A stretch of 64,000 nucleotides of DNA from Anaeramoeba flamelloides (GCA_027625915.1 JANTQA010000060.1:4340001-4404000), one strand, 5' to 3'. Shown: positions 11,985 through 23,999, numbered from the stretch's first letter. Numbers and translations are program-made. Notes: generated by a model not told the origin, from the letters alone.

Positions 11985-12857
11985 CGAAAGTGATCAAAAT
12001 AAGGCTGGAATAAAAACTATTATCAGTGTTTCAAAATATTATCCGTGATTTTTTTTTTCTTCTTGTACTAAGGCAACATACAATCTACAACTAAATAATA
12101 TACCCAAGTTCAAATCAATTTTGAAAGTAAAGGTCTGGTTATTTTCAGTAAAATTTATTTTATTCAAACCAATAGTTGGAAATTTTCCCTAATAATTATC
12201 AATTTTTTTGAATTTTTTAGTTTTTTATTTATTTGTGTATTGTGAGAAAGGAGTAATCAAAGAAAATTTACTAAATAAAAAAGAGAAGAAGAAAAATAAT
12301 TAAAACATTAAAGTAAAAAAATAATACTATCATTTACATGACCAAATTAAAAATTATCCACTGTCATTGGGTTTTCCAGGATTTGAAAGAATTTAGTAAA
12401 ATCCTTGATTTTACTAAATTCTTTCGAATCCTGGAAAACCTAGACACCCCCATTGAAACAGGAGGAGTAAAAACCCGATAGAAAGATTATTAATAATAAG
12501 AGTCCACAAACTGTGATTAATAAATTGGTATTCCACGACTCCGAAAACTGGGGCACTATGTACCCGAATTTGTATATTTTTTTACTATTTTAGGAATTTT
12601 TTAATGTTTTTGTTTTTTTGATGAGAAAAATTTTCTAAAAATTTACTCTATTTTTTTAGATAAATTTGCAATTTGATCCATTATTTTTATAATTTTTTTT
12701 TAAATAATAGAACTTTAAGAAACCAATACCATATTTTTCTAGGGTTTATTATCAGTTTATTTGATTGATTAATGTATAGGTCTTCTATAACAAAAAAACA
12801 TGCTTTGTATTTTGAAACAAGCATTAAATTTTTTTCAACGCTTTATTTTGACTACAG
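11985..12857 (+). mobile_element. MITE-2 copy 1, with a nested insert
   Basis: The ends are imperfect inverted repeats sharing GT..TCAAAATAA(A/G)GC, and TA flanks both sides. The copy at 10010-10615 has only one TA at the matching place, so it is a paralogous empty site. The interior matches 39681-40148 and, inverted, 14160-14600: shared blocks include TTTACTCTATTTTTTnGATAAAT, AACCAATACCATATTT and TGTATAGGTCTTCTATAACA. Roughly 12246-12608 is absent from the other two copies and is a nested insertion containing a hairpin. Confidence 0.85.
12370..12440. repeat. Perfect-stem hairpin repeat (34-bp arms)
   Basis: The arms 12370-12403 and 12407-12440 pair along 34 bases with a single mismatch and a three-base loop. 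The outer bases read GGTTTTCCAGGAT and the inverse. It resembles the hairpins at 8578-8750 and sits in the nested insert of MITE-2 copy 1. Confidence 0.85.
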
Positions 12858-13480
12858 TATGCACTTTTTTAATTTTTCTTTGAAAAAATGGATATGAGAA
12901 AATTTTTGAATCAAAGAATAAGTTAATATATTAAATTAGGTTATTTTCACAGGGAGCTTAACTTTTATAAATAACTTTTTTGTTAATTTTATCATTTGAA
13001 AAATAAAAAAACATTTGAAGACCAAATTAGTCCCTTTTGTGAAAATAAAACACCCATAATTCAGAATTTGTTTTATGAAATCAGTTAAAATAAGATAATG
13101 TTTATAAAATTCTACATAATTTCAAGTTTGAATTCAATCATTGTGGCAAAAAATGTTTTCAAGAAATAGTTATCTAGAAACTTTATTTATTTTTATTTTT
13201 TCGTTTAGTTTTTTTAATTTTTTTCAGGGAAGGTATTGATTCAGTTTTCCATTTTTAGCGTTTTTTGGGTTGTATAGGAATATTATTTTCAAAAAAAATT
13301 AACAAAAACCTTTTTGGTATCGAAATTCCAATCAGTGGTTTTGGAAATCTCTCAAAAATAGTCAATTTTTTCAATAAATCTTTATAAAATTAGATATTTC
13401 AAAGAAAAACCCCTATTTAGTATTTGATAATTTATTTTTTCTTTTGTTAATAAAATCTTTTTCAAATCAAATGGACACAG

Positions 13481-13690
13481 AAAATTTCAAGAAATATTCC
13501 TAATTGAATAAAATTAATTGTAGTATTATTTAGAAAATTTAAAAAACTCTTTTAAAATTTCAAAAAAATCACTCAACTGAATCTAAAAAACTCATTAAAA
13601 CTAAACGATTAAAATTATAATTAAATATTTGTAAATTTGTTCTGCCCTTTTTATTTGAAGAAGAGTTGAAATCTTGCTTATTTTTTTCAG
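13481..13690 (+). repeat. Dispersed repeat C, copy 1
   Basis: Homologous to 27611-27790 and 58500-58700 in the same orientation. Shared landmarks are AAATTTCAAGAA, AATTAATTGTAGTAT, AAAACTCATTAAAAC and, in two copies, TCTGCCC followed by TTATTTGAA. No frame is conserved among the copies. Confidence 0.75.
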
Positions 13691-14159
13691 GTTTATTAGG
13701 GTTACCAATTATAAACTGGGTTAAACTTTTTTCCCCCAAAGTAAAACCTAAAAATTATGATAATGGTTTTTTGTTCAGCTCTATCGAAATGAATTTTATA
13801 TATCTTGGGGAAGGGATTAATGAGTTAGATCTATCACGTATTCATCAAAAATTAAGTTCTGTTGCTAGTGAAGGCTAATCACATTATTTTCCCATTATAC
13901 ACATTTCAATAAGAATCCTATTCAAAATAGTACTGTAAAAATCCAATTCTCATAATTAAAATTTTATCTCAAAGTCCAATAAGAAAGATTAATATAATGT
14001 CTCAAAATATCATTTCTAATACAAGTTCTCAAGATATTTGAGTTTTTTCGGCTAATTTGATTGTAGCAGTAATAATTAATTCTTAAAATTGGAAACCTGA
14101 AGTAAAAATTGTCTTTTTTTAATTGGAAAATAACAGTATTCTCTAAATAACTAATAGAA
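13691..14159. other. Intergenic sequence with a short protein-like frame
   Basis: A TTTTTTTCAG acceptor-like site at 13683-13691 precedes an open plus-strand stretch ending at 13878 (LLGLPIINWVKLFSPKVK near its start). It could be a relic terminal exon, but there is no partner exon and no family match I recognise. Confidence 0.2.
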
Positions 14160-14600
14160 TAATTAGTTAATCAGTATTTTAAACTTTCAAAATGTGTGTC
14201 TTTTTTATACAAAGACGATACATTAAAAGATCCAAGAAATCGATGTAAATTTCCCAAAAGTAATATTTGATATTGGTTTCTGAAAGTTCTATTATTAAAA
14301 AAAAAATTATAAAAATGAAGGATCAAATTGGATTATTTTTCGAAGAAAAATAGAGTAAATTTTTCAGAAAATTTTTCTCATCAAAAAAACTCACAATTTC
14401 GAAACAATTGATAATATTAGCGCTAAAATTTTCAACTATTGACATGAATAAATTAAATTTTACTGAAAATAATCAGACATTTACTTCAAATTTGATTTAT
14501 ACTTAGGGTATACGACTTGATAGTATTAAATATTACATGGGCAAGAAGAAAAAAAGGTACCTGATTTATGTAAACCAACGATTTTTTGATCTCTTCCCTA
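14160..14600 (-). mobile_element. MITE-2 copy 2, inverted
   Basis: Read on the minus strand it follows the interior of MITE-2 at 11985-12857 and 39681-40148, including a GATGAGAAAAATTTTCT-like block and the ATTATTTTCAGTAAAATTTA block. It lacks the nested insert of copy 1. The termini are eroded, so the ends are approximate. Confidence 0.75.
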
Positions 14601-16515
14601 GTTTTTTGGCTTATGATAAAAATACTGTTAATTGTAAAATATAAAGATCACTATTTTCATTCAACTTTTCCAAAAAATCCACCTATCATATAATTAAAAT
14701 AAACCAACAAAAGATCCCAATTCTAAAAGGTTAATTAATAATTTAAACTGATTTTGAGAATTTAAAAATTGGAAATGTTATATGAATTCAAAAAAAAACT
14801 ATTTTTGGAAAGCTGAAAGAAAATTTTATTCCATTTATTTTGCAACAAATCATAAACTTTTGATACACTGATTTGTCAATTAGTAGCGCTTTGAAAATCT
14901 TATGATCAACACCACCAATAAAAATTAATTTATTAAAAGGAAAATAGGTAGTAAAATAAAAAAGGTAATTTTTTGATTTTATTGAAAAATTAAAAAGATC
15001 CACAAATATTGATAATGTGTTGGTAAATGAATTGAATCTTCAAAACAAATACGTCTCAATATATAACCTCTATTTTTCAAAAAATAAACTCCTACTTTCT
15101 CATTGCATCACACAAAAGTTGAACTTTTTTAAGTTCTAATCTTGCCTAAATTAAAGTTTGGATAAAAAACTTGTAATACTAGGAGAGTTTCAGTGAGTGA
15201 CTTCAATTGCCTATGTTTTCTTGAGGTTTTCTGTTCTCTATGTAAAATCTATTGGTTTTCATTAGGTTTTTTTGACTTTTCGAAATATACACAAAACTCA
15301 AGAAAACACAACAGCAACTAGGACGTATTTTTGTTGAATAACCTCGGTTCCTTTCTAAAAAAAAAACTGAACTTTTTTTTGAAAATCAAATCCAAAAGAT
15401 TCAACAAAAATACTTTGATTGCCTGAAACTCTAAATTCGTATTGGGTGTTTTTTTATGGTTGACAGAATGCAATCAAGTTGATATATCAAAAAAATTTTG
15501 GATTTTGAAATGTCTACATTAAAAATTAATCATAATAATTATCACCTTAAAAAGTAAAATTTCTTCTTTTGAATGGAAACTCTTTTAGTTTTCAGGGCAT
15601 CGTTCACCAATAAACACAACAAATTTTTTATCGGAAAAGCATTTTTCGTTGATCTACATCTCTGAAGTATTAGTGATCCAGTTACAAATCTTATTTGTTT
15701 TGATTATCGGTTAATAAACTTTTGTCAATTGAAAAATAGGAGTTTGTTTGTTATGTTATGAAGATTTATACCTTCTTCTTAAATCATAGTTTTCTATTCA
15801 AACTTCCCAGATTTTCTCCAGTAAATCAGCCGAATAGTTTGTTTGTTGAAAAGAAAATTAACAAAATATTCTTAAATTGATTGTCCAATTCAAGTTTTTG
15901 TGACAAAACTTTTTTGTTTTTTTGTTAGGTGTGAAGAGAAAACCTATTCCTAGATCATTGTTTGTTTTTTTGGAATGTCTCTTGTCGTTGAATAACAAAA
16001 AGAAACTTTTTTCAATTTTCTCACAAAATTGCAAAATTTAAAATCCTATTTTTTAAATTTTGAGGAAAGTATATTCATTTTATTAATTTACTTTCGAATT
16101 CTGCTTAATCTTTTGAAGTTTCTCATTAAAAATTTGTTCTGAAATTTAATATATAAATTATCTTTAAATTGGAATTTCGAATATAGTAAGAAAACTAAAT
16201 TGAAAAATTCATCTCAATTAATGAATTGCTTACTATGGTGTTAGGACATTGAATTGATTTATCAGTCTTTTTTTTTTTTGGCTTTACAAGTATTTGTATA
16301 TAGGTTGTGAAAAATTTGTCACTTCATTTACATTTTTTCAATTTGGAAATCTGACATTCTTTAGAATCTTCTCCCAGTGGTTTTCTGTTAAAAAAAAGGA
16401 CTCACAAATAAATCCTGATAACAAATAAATTATAAATTAATTCTGTCAAATTTCGTCTTCTACAATAAAATAAAGAAAAGACCAATTATTTTCTCTTTTT
16501 GCAGAAAAGACTAAT
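14601..16515. other. Intergenic sequence with a copy of the 61-kb repeat unit
   Basis: About 15200-15290 resembles 61376-61470 in the tandem array (TGTTTTCTTGAGGTTTTCTG and CATTAGGTTTTTTTGACTTT). A short stretch at 14815-14850 recurs near 29250-29285 (TTATTTTGCAACAAAT). No convincing gene is present, although several acceptor-like sites are followed by short open stretches (for example 15594 and 15929). Confidence 0.35.
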
Positions 16516-17147
16516 CAATTTAAAAAAAAAAGAATTTGCAAAAACCAAAAACTCCCAGAAACTCGAAGAATCACCTGCTGGTATCAAAGGCATGTCTCAA
16601 AAAAGTTCCTTCCTTTGGTTTGAAATTTGAAATGATAAAAAAAAAATATCAATCTTCTAACCAGTCAAAAATCTAAATTTACCAAAGTGAAATTTTAACA
16701 AAAACAACTCCGTTATAATCTTGAAATTAAAATTGAAAAATCGAAATTAATTTTCAAAAAAAAAAAAAGTAAAAATACTTTATTAAAAAAAATGATAAAA
16801 AGCATGTATTTTGGATCTTTGTGATCAGTACCAAACAGTTTTAGAGATAGAATGTTTTCTCAAAATACGAACTTTTTTCCAATCACAAATATTCATTAGT
16901 TGGGCGTGTTTGGATTAAATGAAGACTTTTTGTCTTGCTTTTTGAAATTCGGGTAGAAAATCAAAAAATTTTTGTTCTATCCCTAAAAATAGATTTTTCT
17001 TCTTCTCTTATTAGGTATTCTCGCAACCCCAAAATAAATCCCACACTAGTAACAGTCATCGCCAAAAGATATCATCAAAAAAAAAAAGTATATGAAAAAA
17101 AAAAAAAAATCTTTAAAAAGAAAATCTCTAGAAAATATAATCATTAA
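16516..17147 (+). pseudogene. Possible exons or relic of an E2-like ubiquitin-conjugating gene
   Basis: Two stretches read as protein. The first follows a TTCTCTTTTTGCAG acceptor and gives a ~40-residue peptide starting KRLINLKKKEF and containing LEESPAGIKG and SSFLWFEI, similar in pattern to the N-terminal helix and first strands of E2 enzymes. The second follows TTCTCTTATTAG near 17014 and gives RNPKINPTLVTVIAKRY, a KKKVYEKKKK run and a stop at 17145-17147, similar to the C-terminal helices of E2 enzymes. No exon carrying the catalytic Cys or HPN motif is visible between or near them. The match is by eye and weak, so this is either a relic or coincidence. It ends 55 bases before the next gene. 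Confidence 0.22.
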
Positions 17148-17202
17148 TTTTTCAGAATTAATTTTTTATTTAATATTAAATTGTAAAATAATATTATACA
17201 AT

Positions 17203-18381
17203 ATGAAACTCTTATTTATCTTTTTCTTGCTTTTCACTATTGCCCTGACTGATGGCATCCCCTTAGGGCCAACCCCAGTCATGCCAACCGAATCCTCAAA
17301 TATCACAGTCATCAGTGCCTTATCGATGCCTTATCCAGAAGAAATTGCCGTCGACCCCACACAAACTTTTTACTTGACCGGGACTGCTAACGGGTACGTT
17401 TATAAAGTTATGCTTGATACCAATGAAATAACGACTCTTTTGACCCCAAAAGATTTCAATCCAGAACACTTTGAACTTTGGACAGATGAAGAAGTTGCGG
17501 CATATTGCACTGGCGCCCAAAACGAAACATACATTCTTGAACCAATTTGTGGGCGTGTTCTTGGAATCAAATTCTACACAAACGCCAGGAAAGTTTACAT
17601 TGTCAATTCCTATTTCGGAATCTGGGAATACAAATTCAAAAACCATGGAAGAAGTCGATTTAACAACATTTTCGAGCAAACAGGCGTTTTCCTGAATGAT
17701 GTTTATAGAATTCGCGAAAAGATCTATTACACCAACAGCCACACAACCGTTCAAAGATATTCTGTTATTAACGTCGTCTTAGATCCAAATCCAGTTGGAC
17801 AAGGATCTTTCAATGTTTTTGATATGAATACACAAGAACATACAACACTCATTGATGGATTATTCTTTGCCAATGGTATCACACTCTCCTCGAACAAGAG
17901 ATTCTTTTATATCTCAGAAACAGACGCAGCTAGAGTTGTCAAATACGAAATTTCCACAGGCGAAACCTCCTACCTTGTCGAAGACCTCCCTGTTCTCACT
18001 GATAACATTTACCTCGAAAAATCTGAAGCTTGTGAAATCAGAGAAGACTATAATGAACGTTGCGATAATGACGGTACACTTCTTGTGCCAGGTTACTACA
18101 GAGTCGAAGGTCTAGATGAGGTATTAAGAAACTTTTCAGCAATGGCTGAATTCCTTACTCAAGACTTCTATACTGTTGTAGTCCCTACTTTCTCATCATG
18201 GATCGAACCAGTTGGTACAATCTGTGAAGTTGATGAAGCTACAGGCGAAATCTTGAAGGTTATCTTCTCCAATGACTTCAAATTCTTACTCGCTGCTTCC
18301 GCTCACAAACTCTCTGATAACGAATATATCACAGGATCTGTCTTTTACCCAATGGTCTTCCGTTTCCAAGTAAATGAATAA
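17203..18381 (+). CDS. Secreted strictosidine-synthase-like beta-propeller protein
   Basis: The 392-residue product belongs by motif to the strictosidine synthase / APMAP / SMP-30-like six-bladed beta-propeller group. Characteristic stretches are CGRVLGIKF, VYIVNSYFGIW, FLNDVYRIREKIYYTNS, GLFFANGITLS and the ISETDAARVVKYE / DLPVLTDNIYL pair. In this group the propeller usually binds a metal and often hydrolyses esters or lactones. The substrate here is unknown, and real strictosidine synthase activity is not implied. I chose the Met at 17203 because it starts MKLLFIFFLLFTIALTDG, a clean signal peptide; the frame stays open 37 codons upstream, but that part is lysine-rich and unlike a propeller. 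NxS/T sites and paired cysteines fit a secreted or lumenal protein. A two-Cys insert with EDYNERCDNDG follows the DNIYL motif. The gene is less AT-rich than its flanks. Confidence 0.88.
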   Translation: MKLLFIFFLLFTIALTDGIPLGPTPVMPTESSNITVISALSMPYPEEIAVDPTQTFYLTGTANGYVYKVMLDTNEITTLLTPKDFNPEHFELWTDEEVAAYCTGAQNETYILEPICGRVLGIKFYTNARKVYIVNSYFGIWEYKFKNHGRSRFNNIFEQTGVFLNDVYRIREKIYYTNSHTTVQRYSVINVVLDPNPVGQGSFNVFDMNTQEHTTLIDGLFFANGITLSSNKRFFYISETDAARVVKYEISTGETSYLVEDLPVLTDNIYLEKSEACEIREDYNERCDNDGTLLVPGYYRVEGLDEVLRNFSAMAEFLTQDFYTVVVPTFSSWIEPVGTICEVDEATGEILKVIFSNDFKFLLAASAHKLSDNEYITGSVFYPMVFRFQVNE

Positions 18382-18845
18382 TTTGCTCTCGTTTTATAAA
18401 ACCTTTGATTCTTTATCATCGCTGTTTACAAAAATTATATACATTTTAACATTATTATTTTTGACATACTTTACATTTTTTCTTTTCTCTTACTAATTGG
18501 TTCTGCTTTTATTAATTTCTTCAATGACCAAGATTGTTTCTATTTTTATAATTAAAAAAATGCCGTACTCTTTTTATTACTTTTTGATTTATTTTATACA
18601 TTTTTATTGACATTTTATCAGCAGTTATTGATTTTTTAAAAAAAAAATATCGAATATATTTATTTGTGAAGCTGAAAGCTTCTAAAAAAAATACATTCAG
18701 ATGTTTTTTTTTTTAAAAAGCAATAGCAAATGTTATTTTTTGTGGGCAAACAATATGAAAAAAATAAAAAAGACTAAAAACAAAAAACAAAATTTTTTTT
18801 TTATTTATTTTTCATCCTTTGCGATTGTTATCGAAAATAGTTAGA
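18382..18845. other. 3' flank of the propeller gene
   Basis: AT-rich with many T runs. It probably holds the polyadenylation region, but no specific signal stands out from the base composition. Confidence 0.4.
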
Positions 18846-19160
18846 AATGTTAAAAACAACAAATATAAAAGATCTTCATTTGTATTTTAATTTCTTTTAA
18901 TATTTGTTCCAAACTCTCATTTGATATTGGAACTTCGTCTGGTGAATTGTTGTTATCTGATTGGCCACTAAAAGAGTAAAAATTTTGGACAATTAAACAT
19001 CCCAAGACAACAAAATTATAAATAAAAAAAAATGTTTTGTTATTTTCTCTTTTTGAAATTCTGTCATTTCAATTATTTAAAAAAAAAAGTAAAAATGAAA
19101 CTGAATTTTTCCAACTCCTTTTAAATGGTTGATTGCTTCCATTGCTACTCTTTTTTTGAT
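18846..19160 (-). pseudogene. Candidate minus-strand exons or relic, unknown product
   Basis: Two less AT-rich blocks read as protein on the minus strand and each follows an acceptor-like site. One follows TTTTTTTACTTAG near 19165 and begins DQKKSSNGSNQPFKRSW. The other follows TTTTACTCTTTTAG near 18968 and reads SGQSDNNNSPDEVPISNE, then ILKEIKIQMK and a stop. The reading phases do not join simply across the intervening AT-rich stretch. I do not recognise a family. It may be the 3' end of a spliced gene or a remnant. Confidence 0.22.
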
Positions 19161-19843
19161 CCTAAGTAAAAAAATTTTTATCAAAAAATTGATATTTTTT
19201 TTTGATTTCAAAAAGTCAATTGATAAGATCCAAAAGCCAAAATAAACCTTTTTATTTGTAATATTTTTTTTTTTGATAAAGTGATCTGATATTTTTAGTA
19301 ACTTGAATTTTTCACTTTATGAATTTGAATTTTCTTTCCCAAAAAAAACTCCAAAATCCCAATTTAAACAATTTCCTCCTATATTTTTAATTTGAAAAAG
19401 TTTTGATATTTTTTCACGAATTTTTAGCTTATTTTTTTCTTTCCAGAAAAGAAAAGCTTAACTCAATACAAGAACATTTGGAAAACAATATCGAATATGT
19501 TACGTGATGTTGATCAGAAAGATATAGCAACATTTTTTATATTTTTTCCAATATTTTTGCTTGAGAAAAATAACAACAATATATATCTAGTTAGTTTTTG
19601 GATCGTTCATGAACCATGAACAATTTCCAATTCATTAGTATTGGTTATTGGTTCGATTATAAAAAAGCTTACTTAACATTTATTCTAGATTTCATGGATA
19701 GTGTACCTTAACCTAGAAATTCAAAAAAAAAAGATATAAAATTTCTCAAATTATTAATCTGAAAAAAGTCTAAATTGTAAATTACACATAACATAATTTG
19801 TTCCTTTCAAAATAATCAAATTTTTTCTATTTTTCAAAATGTC
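19161..19843. other. Intergenic sequence
   Basis: AT-rich, with an acceptor-like CTTTCCAG near 19445 followed by an open plus-strand stretch (LTQYKNIWKTISNMLRD) of unknown meaning. Nothing firm can be called. Confidence 0.3.
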
Positions 19844-20898
19844 ATCTTGTAATAGGCGTAACTACTTGTTATTTTGGTTCTTAGGTGATCGATCTATGAC
19901 TTGTTAAGGATTTTATTATTAGATTAATAAGGTGATTGTTTCAATTTCGTATTTTTTTTTGTTTTTTACAAAAATCCAAATTGAAGAGTGTAAGCCTAAT
20001 ATGTCAACATGTAATTTAATAATGATTTTTGGTTTTTGGGTTCCAAACTCCAATTTAAAATTTTCAACTTCACAGAAACACAATTTTCAAAATAAAAAAA
20101 ATCCGATTTAATCAATTCGAGAAGAAATACTAAATTAGAATTATTAACCAATTGGAAGGTTAACAATTGCTTATAAATTAAAACATTCATAAAACATAAA
20201 ATAATTACAGCATTATCATTTCAATAACGAGTGTGTAAAAAATGTTGGAGAGGGCTAACAAAAAAATGATTGGGTTACTGAATTTGTATAAATTCTATCA
20301 GGATTATTGATTGATCAAATGGCTAGTACTCTCAACTAATTTTATTTAAGTTCTTCTATTTTGAACAACCCAACTTTAGCCTAATATTAAATATCCTAAA
20401 ATATTATTGATCGAACGATTATTTTACGTAATTCAAAAAATAACATGAAAACTAAAAACTATTAGATGATAAAATGATTTTCATATTTGTATATAAATCA
20501 AAATTATTTCCAATTGGAATGAAATTATATAATTTTGATATATTTAACTCTTTTAAATATATGGAAAATTTTGAAATTTATTATAGATCTAAATTTTTAT
20601 TTCCCTTTTCTTCAATTGCCTCAAAAAAATTAAAAGTATTTTTTTTTAAAAGCTCCAAATAAGATAAAATATTAATAAAAAAATTCAATTTACAACCCAT
20701 TAATCACATTTTTTTAAAAAATTACATCCCAGTCTGTTTGTATTGACTCTTCAATTTGGATTTTTGTAAAAAACAAAAAAAAAAAAATAAGAAATTGTCT
20801 TAAATTATCCTTTTAACCTATTAACAAAACCCATATCAAGTTAAAGATCGATCACCTAAGAACAAAAATAACAAGTAGTCATTTCCCCAATTACAAGG
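19844..20898. mobile_element. ~1.05-kb element with ~190-bp inverted repeats
   Basis: The left arm (19844-20032) and right arm (20706-20898) are inverted copies. Both contain ACTACTTGTTATTTT, TTCTTAGGTGATCGATCT and TTTTTTACAAAAATCCAAAT. The core between them (20033-20705) carries no convincing gene. Part of the core (20230-20460) recurs at 25205-25460. This looks like a non-autonomous DNA transposon with long terminal inverted repeats. I could not establish a target-site duplication. Confidence 0.75.
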
Positions 20899-21519
20899 TA
20901 ATCTTTTTTTATCAATTTCAGGGATTGTAAACATTATGGGAGAAAGGAAATACTATGGATGATGAATTCCCGATTGTAACGAAATTATATCAATAAACGA
21001 AATTATTCAACCAAAAACATAAATTAATTAATAAAAAGGGGAAGAGAAGGCATCCTTGTTTAGATATTTCTGGCTAAATAATAATATATAAAGGAAAAAA
21101 TGGAAAAATTAATTAAGATTAAAACATAAATAAATTATATATTTTTTGATCTGATATCAAATAGCTGAAATACTTACTTTCTTTATTTCTAAATTTAATA
21201 TTTAATTCTAAAAGACAAAAAATCTTATTCTGAGTTTTATTTTGAGAAACAAATTACTGGTGTGATAAAAAGTGGTAATGTAAAAAAAAAAATAGAAAAC
21301 AAATTCAAGTTTTAAAAACTTCTAACGACTGTGATATTTTGGTTACTTTTTTAATTCGAAGATACCAATTTAATAATTTTAACTGCTTCTCCTCATCTGG
21401 TTCAATGTTTTTTTTAAACATTCCAACCTTAAAAATAAATAAAAATGTTAAAAATGTGGAACTTTTTTTTTAAAAAATATTTAAAGTTAAATTATACATA
21501 TTAGTATAAATAATCAATA
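20899..21519. other. AT-rich intergenic sequence
   Basis: Spacer between two transposon-like elements; no gene or RNA recognised. Confidence 0.4.
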
Positions 21520-23152
21520 CACGGGTTGTATGATTTTTCGTTTAAAAACAGCGAAAGGTTTATAAAATCGCGTTTTTTCAACCTTTTTATATGTTTTTTC
21601 GTTTCAACCGTTGTTTTCGTTTTTTTTTTTTTGAAAAAGTCCTCGAATTCTTTTGAAATCATACCTTTCGTTTCTGGGATGTGAAAAAACGCAAACGAAA
21701 AAACTTAAAAACAAGGAAGGAACGGAAAAAAAAACAATTAAAAATCAGGAAGGAAGTAATTTCCTTCAAAGTATTGAAAAACTAGGGAAATGTGTGATTT
21801 AAATTTAAGTGGGGATTTTTGTTTTAAAATGATGAAAAAAGTTTGAGTTTCTATTTTTAAAATGCGAAAATAATAAATGCTATGTTTTCTGTTTTAAACT
21901 CTTGAAAATTGTCAACGCTTTAAACACTGAGGAAAATTTTTAATTTTTTTTTAAATTTACTATTTGGCGAAGAAAAGTGGTCAAATTTTCACTTTTTTAC
22001 CTTTTCCAAATTAGATCAGCTCACTTAACTTTTTTATATGGTGATTACATACACACCCGCTAACTATTTTTTATTGATCATAAAAAAATATTTCAAATTA
22101 TCAACTTAAAAAAAAATTTTTTTTCACAAATACTAATTTGGAAAATCTGATCATTAATTTTTTTTTATTTATATGAACTCAGCTTCAAGTTATGAGTTAG
22201 GCAATTATATTACTTATTTTTTTTTTTGATACTTGAAAACCATTTTTACACCTAACTTTTTTTTAATTTATAGATTATCACATGTCTTATTTCTTAACAG
22301 GTAGTTCCTGGGGAAGTCTTTATTATGTAATATCAAAAAATAATTTCATTTTTTTATTATTTCTTTTTTTACAGAATTGTTTTTAAACAATTCTTATGGT
22401 TCTTTTCCATTCAAAATTACTATTTATACCCTTTTCACAATTTTTAATTGTTTAAATGTTGGGGAAATTCAAACTTGCTTAACCGTAGTAATAAGCTCTT
22501 TCACCTTTTTATTTAATTATAAGAATTATTATAATATCTCTTTATTAAATTCATATATTCTATTCTAATGTTTATTTACTTTACAATAACTAACGGAAAT
22601 TGATTAATCAACAAAGATTAATTAGTAGCCCTCCTTTCACAAATATAAAAGGTTTAAATTAAAGTGTCTGGCATATTTGATGTACAATCATTAATATTTA
22701 ATATGATTTTTTTTTGTATAAACTTCTATTTTTTTTGTGATCGATCATAAATTTAGTTTTTGAAAAATCTTTCATTACATTAAAATAAATTTTGATTTAA
22801 AATTTTTTTGATAACAACCTAAATTCGTTATCTCTAATAAATTATTCTTCCCATTATTTTACTTTTTTTTATATTTTATTTAGTAATTTTTTTTTTGGTT
22901 TCAATAATTGAATATTTTTGAGATGTGTAAATAAAGATTCAATTAAAATATTTTTTTTGACAAAAAAATCGAATGTGTAATTATTTGTAACAGATGAAAT
23001 TAGTGTGTTTTTTTTTTCGATTTACCCTTAACAAAAATATTCCATACGAATATATATATATATATATATATATATTTGAGAAACGAATTTTACACGTCGC
23101 TCACGCGTGCGCAAACACGTTTCATGAAATCAAAAAAATCGTCATACCTGTG
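21520..23152. mobile_element. 1.6-kb non-autonomous TIR element, copy B
   Basis: Homologous along its length to 6867-8451. TA lies directly outside both ends, and the ends (CACGGGTTGTATGA against CACAGGTATGACGA) are inverted repeats. It shares the GTCCTCGAATTCTTTTGAAA, TTCCAAATTAGATCAGCTCA and GTCGCTCACGCGTGCG blocks with copy A. A (TA)n run at about 23050-23076 lies just inside the right end, as in copy A near 8360. No long open frame survives. Confidence 0.78.
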
Positions 23153-23999
23153 TAACACAAGATTTTTTTCAAGTTTTGAAGAATTTGAATGACGATTAAA
23201 GCCATATAGAAAAATATAATCTAACTAAAACCCACATTATTTCAATTTCATCAATCAAATTCAAGAGGGTTGCATTAAAGATCGATATTTCATTTTCCCC
23301 TAAGTCATAATAAAAAACCAAGAATTATTGTAAATTTTAATCTTTATTATTTTAAATTTTATATTAAAAATAAAATTAACCCTTTAAAAAATTAATAATT
23401 TATTTCAAAAAATCTCGATTTTAAATACTTTATATTGAATTGTAATACTATTTTTCAAAAAAAAATAAAATTTTTAAAAAGATTTACAATTTAAAGTTCC
23501 GAAAAAAACAGAAATTGGTCGTTTTCACAATGAGTTTAATCTTAATAAGAAAAGATTTTTCTTCAAGTACTAACCAAATACTTCAGATGAAATATAACCA
23601 GGTATTTCTGAAAGTTGTTATTTACGAGATATACCTTACTTTAAAATACATTTTCAACTTTTTTTGTTACTCTTTTAAATCACAAATAAAGTCTTCAATT
23701 TTTAAGAGATTTGAAACTAAATACATAAAATAATTATGCATAGATAATATAAGTAAGAGAAAATAAATACTTAAACTCTTTCTATTTATATTTTATTTTG
23801 ATTTTAAGATTTTTTTCTCATTTTTTCTGCTATTTCTTTGTTTTTTTATTTCTTTTATTATAAAACCGAAAATTCAATTTAGTAGTAATAATATTAATCT
23901 TATGATGAATAATATGAGTAAACTGATTTCAGATAAATAGAAAAAACTGAAAAGATTATTCAATTGTTTCTAATATTTGAAAGATCAAAAATTGTAAAA
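23153..23999. other. AT-rich intergenic sequence
   Basis: Nothing supportable. A 72-codon frame at 23515-23733 has the composition of its AT-rich surroundings and no motif. Confidence 0.4.

Larger units (their letters stand above)
11820..13300 (+). repeat. Duplicated segment, copy 2 (split by MITE-2)
   Basis: It matches 10010-10615 in two blocks, 11820-11984 and 12858-13300. The break falls exactly at the MITE-2 element 11985-12857. With MITE-1 copy 3 between the two copies, the region looks like a direct duplication later invaded by small DNA transposons. Confidence 0.85.

Noticed and set aside
14788-15003. 71-codon minus-strand frame
   Set aside because: Part of it recurs near 29.25 kb, where it is broken; without a family match I treat it as repeat or relic sequence, not a gene.
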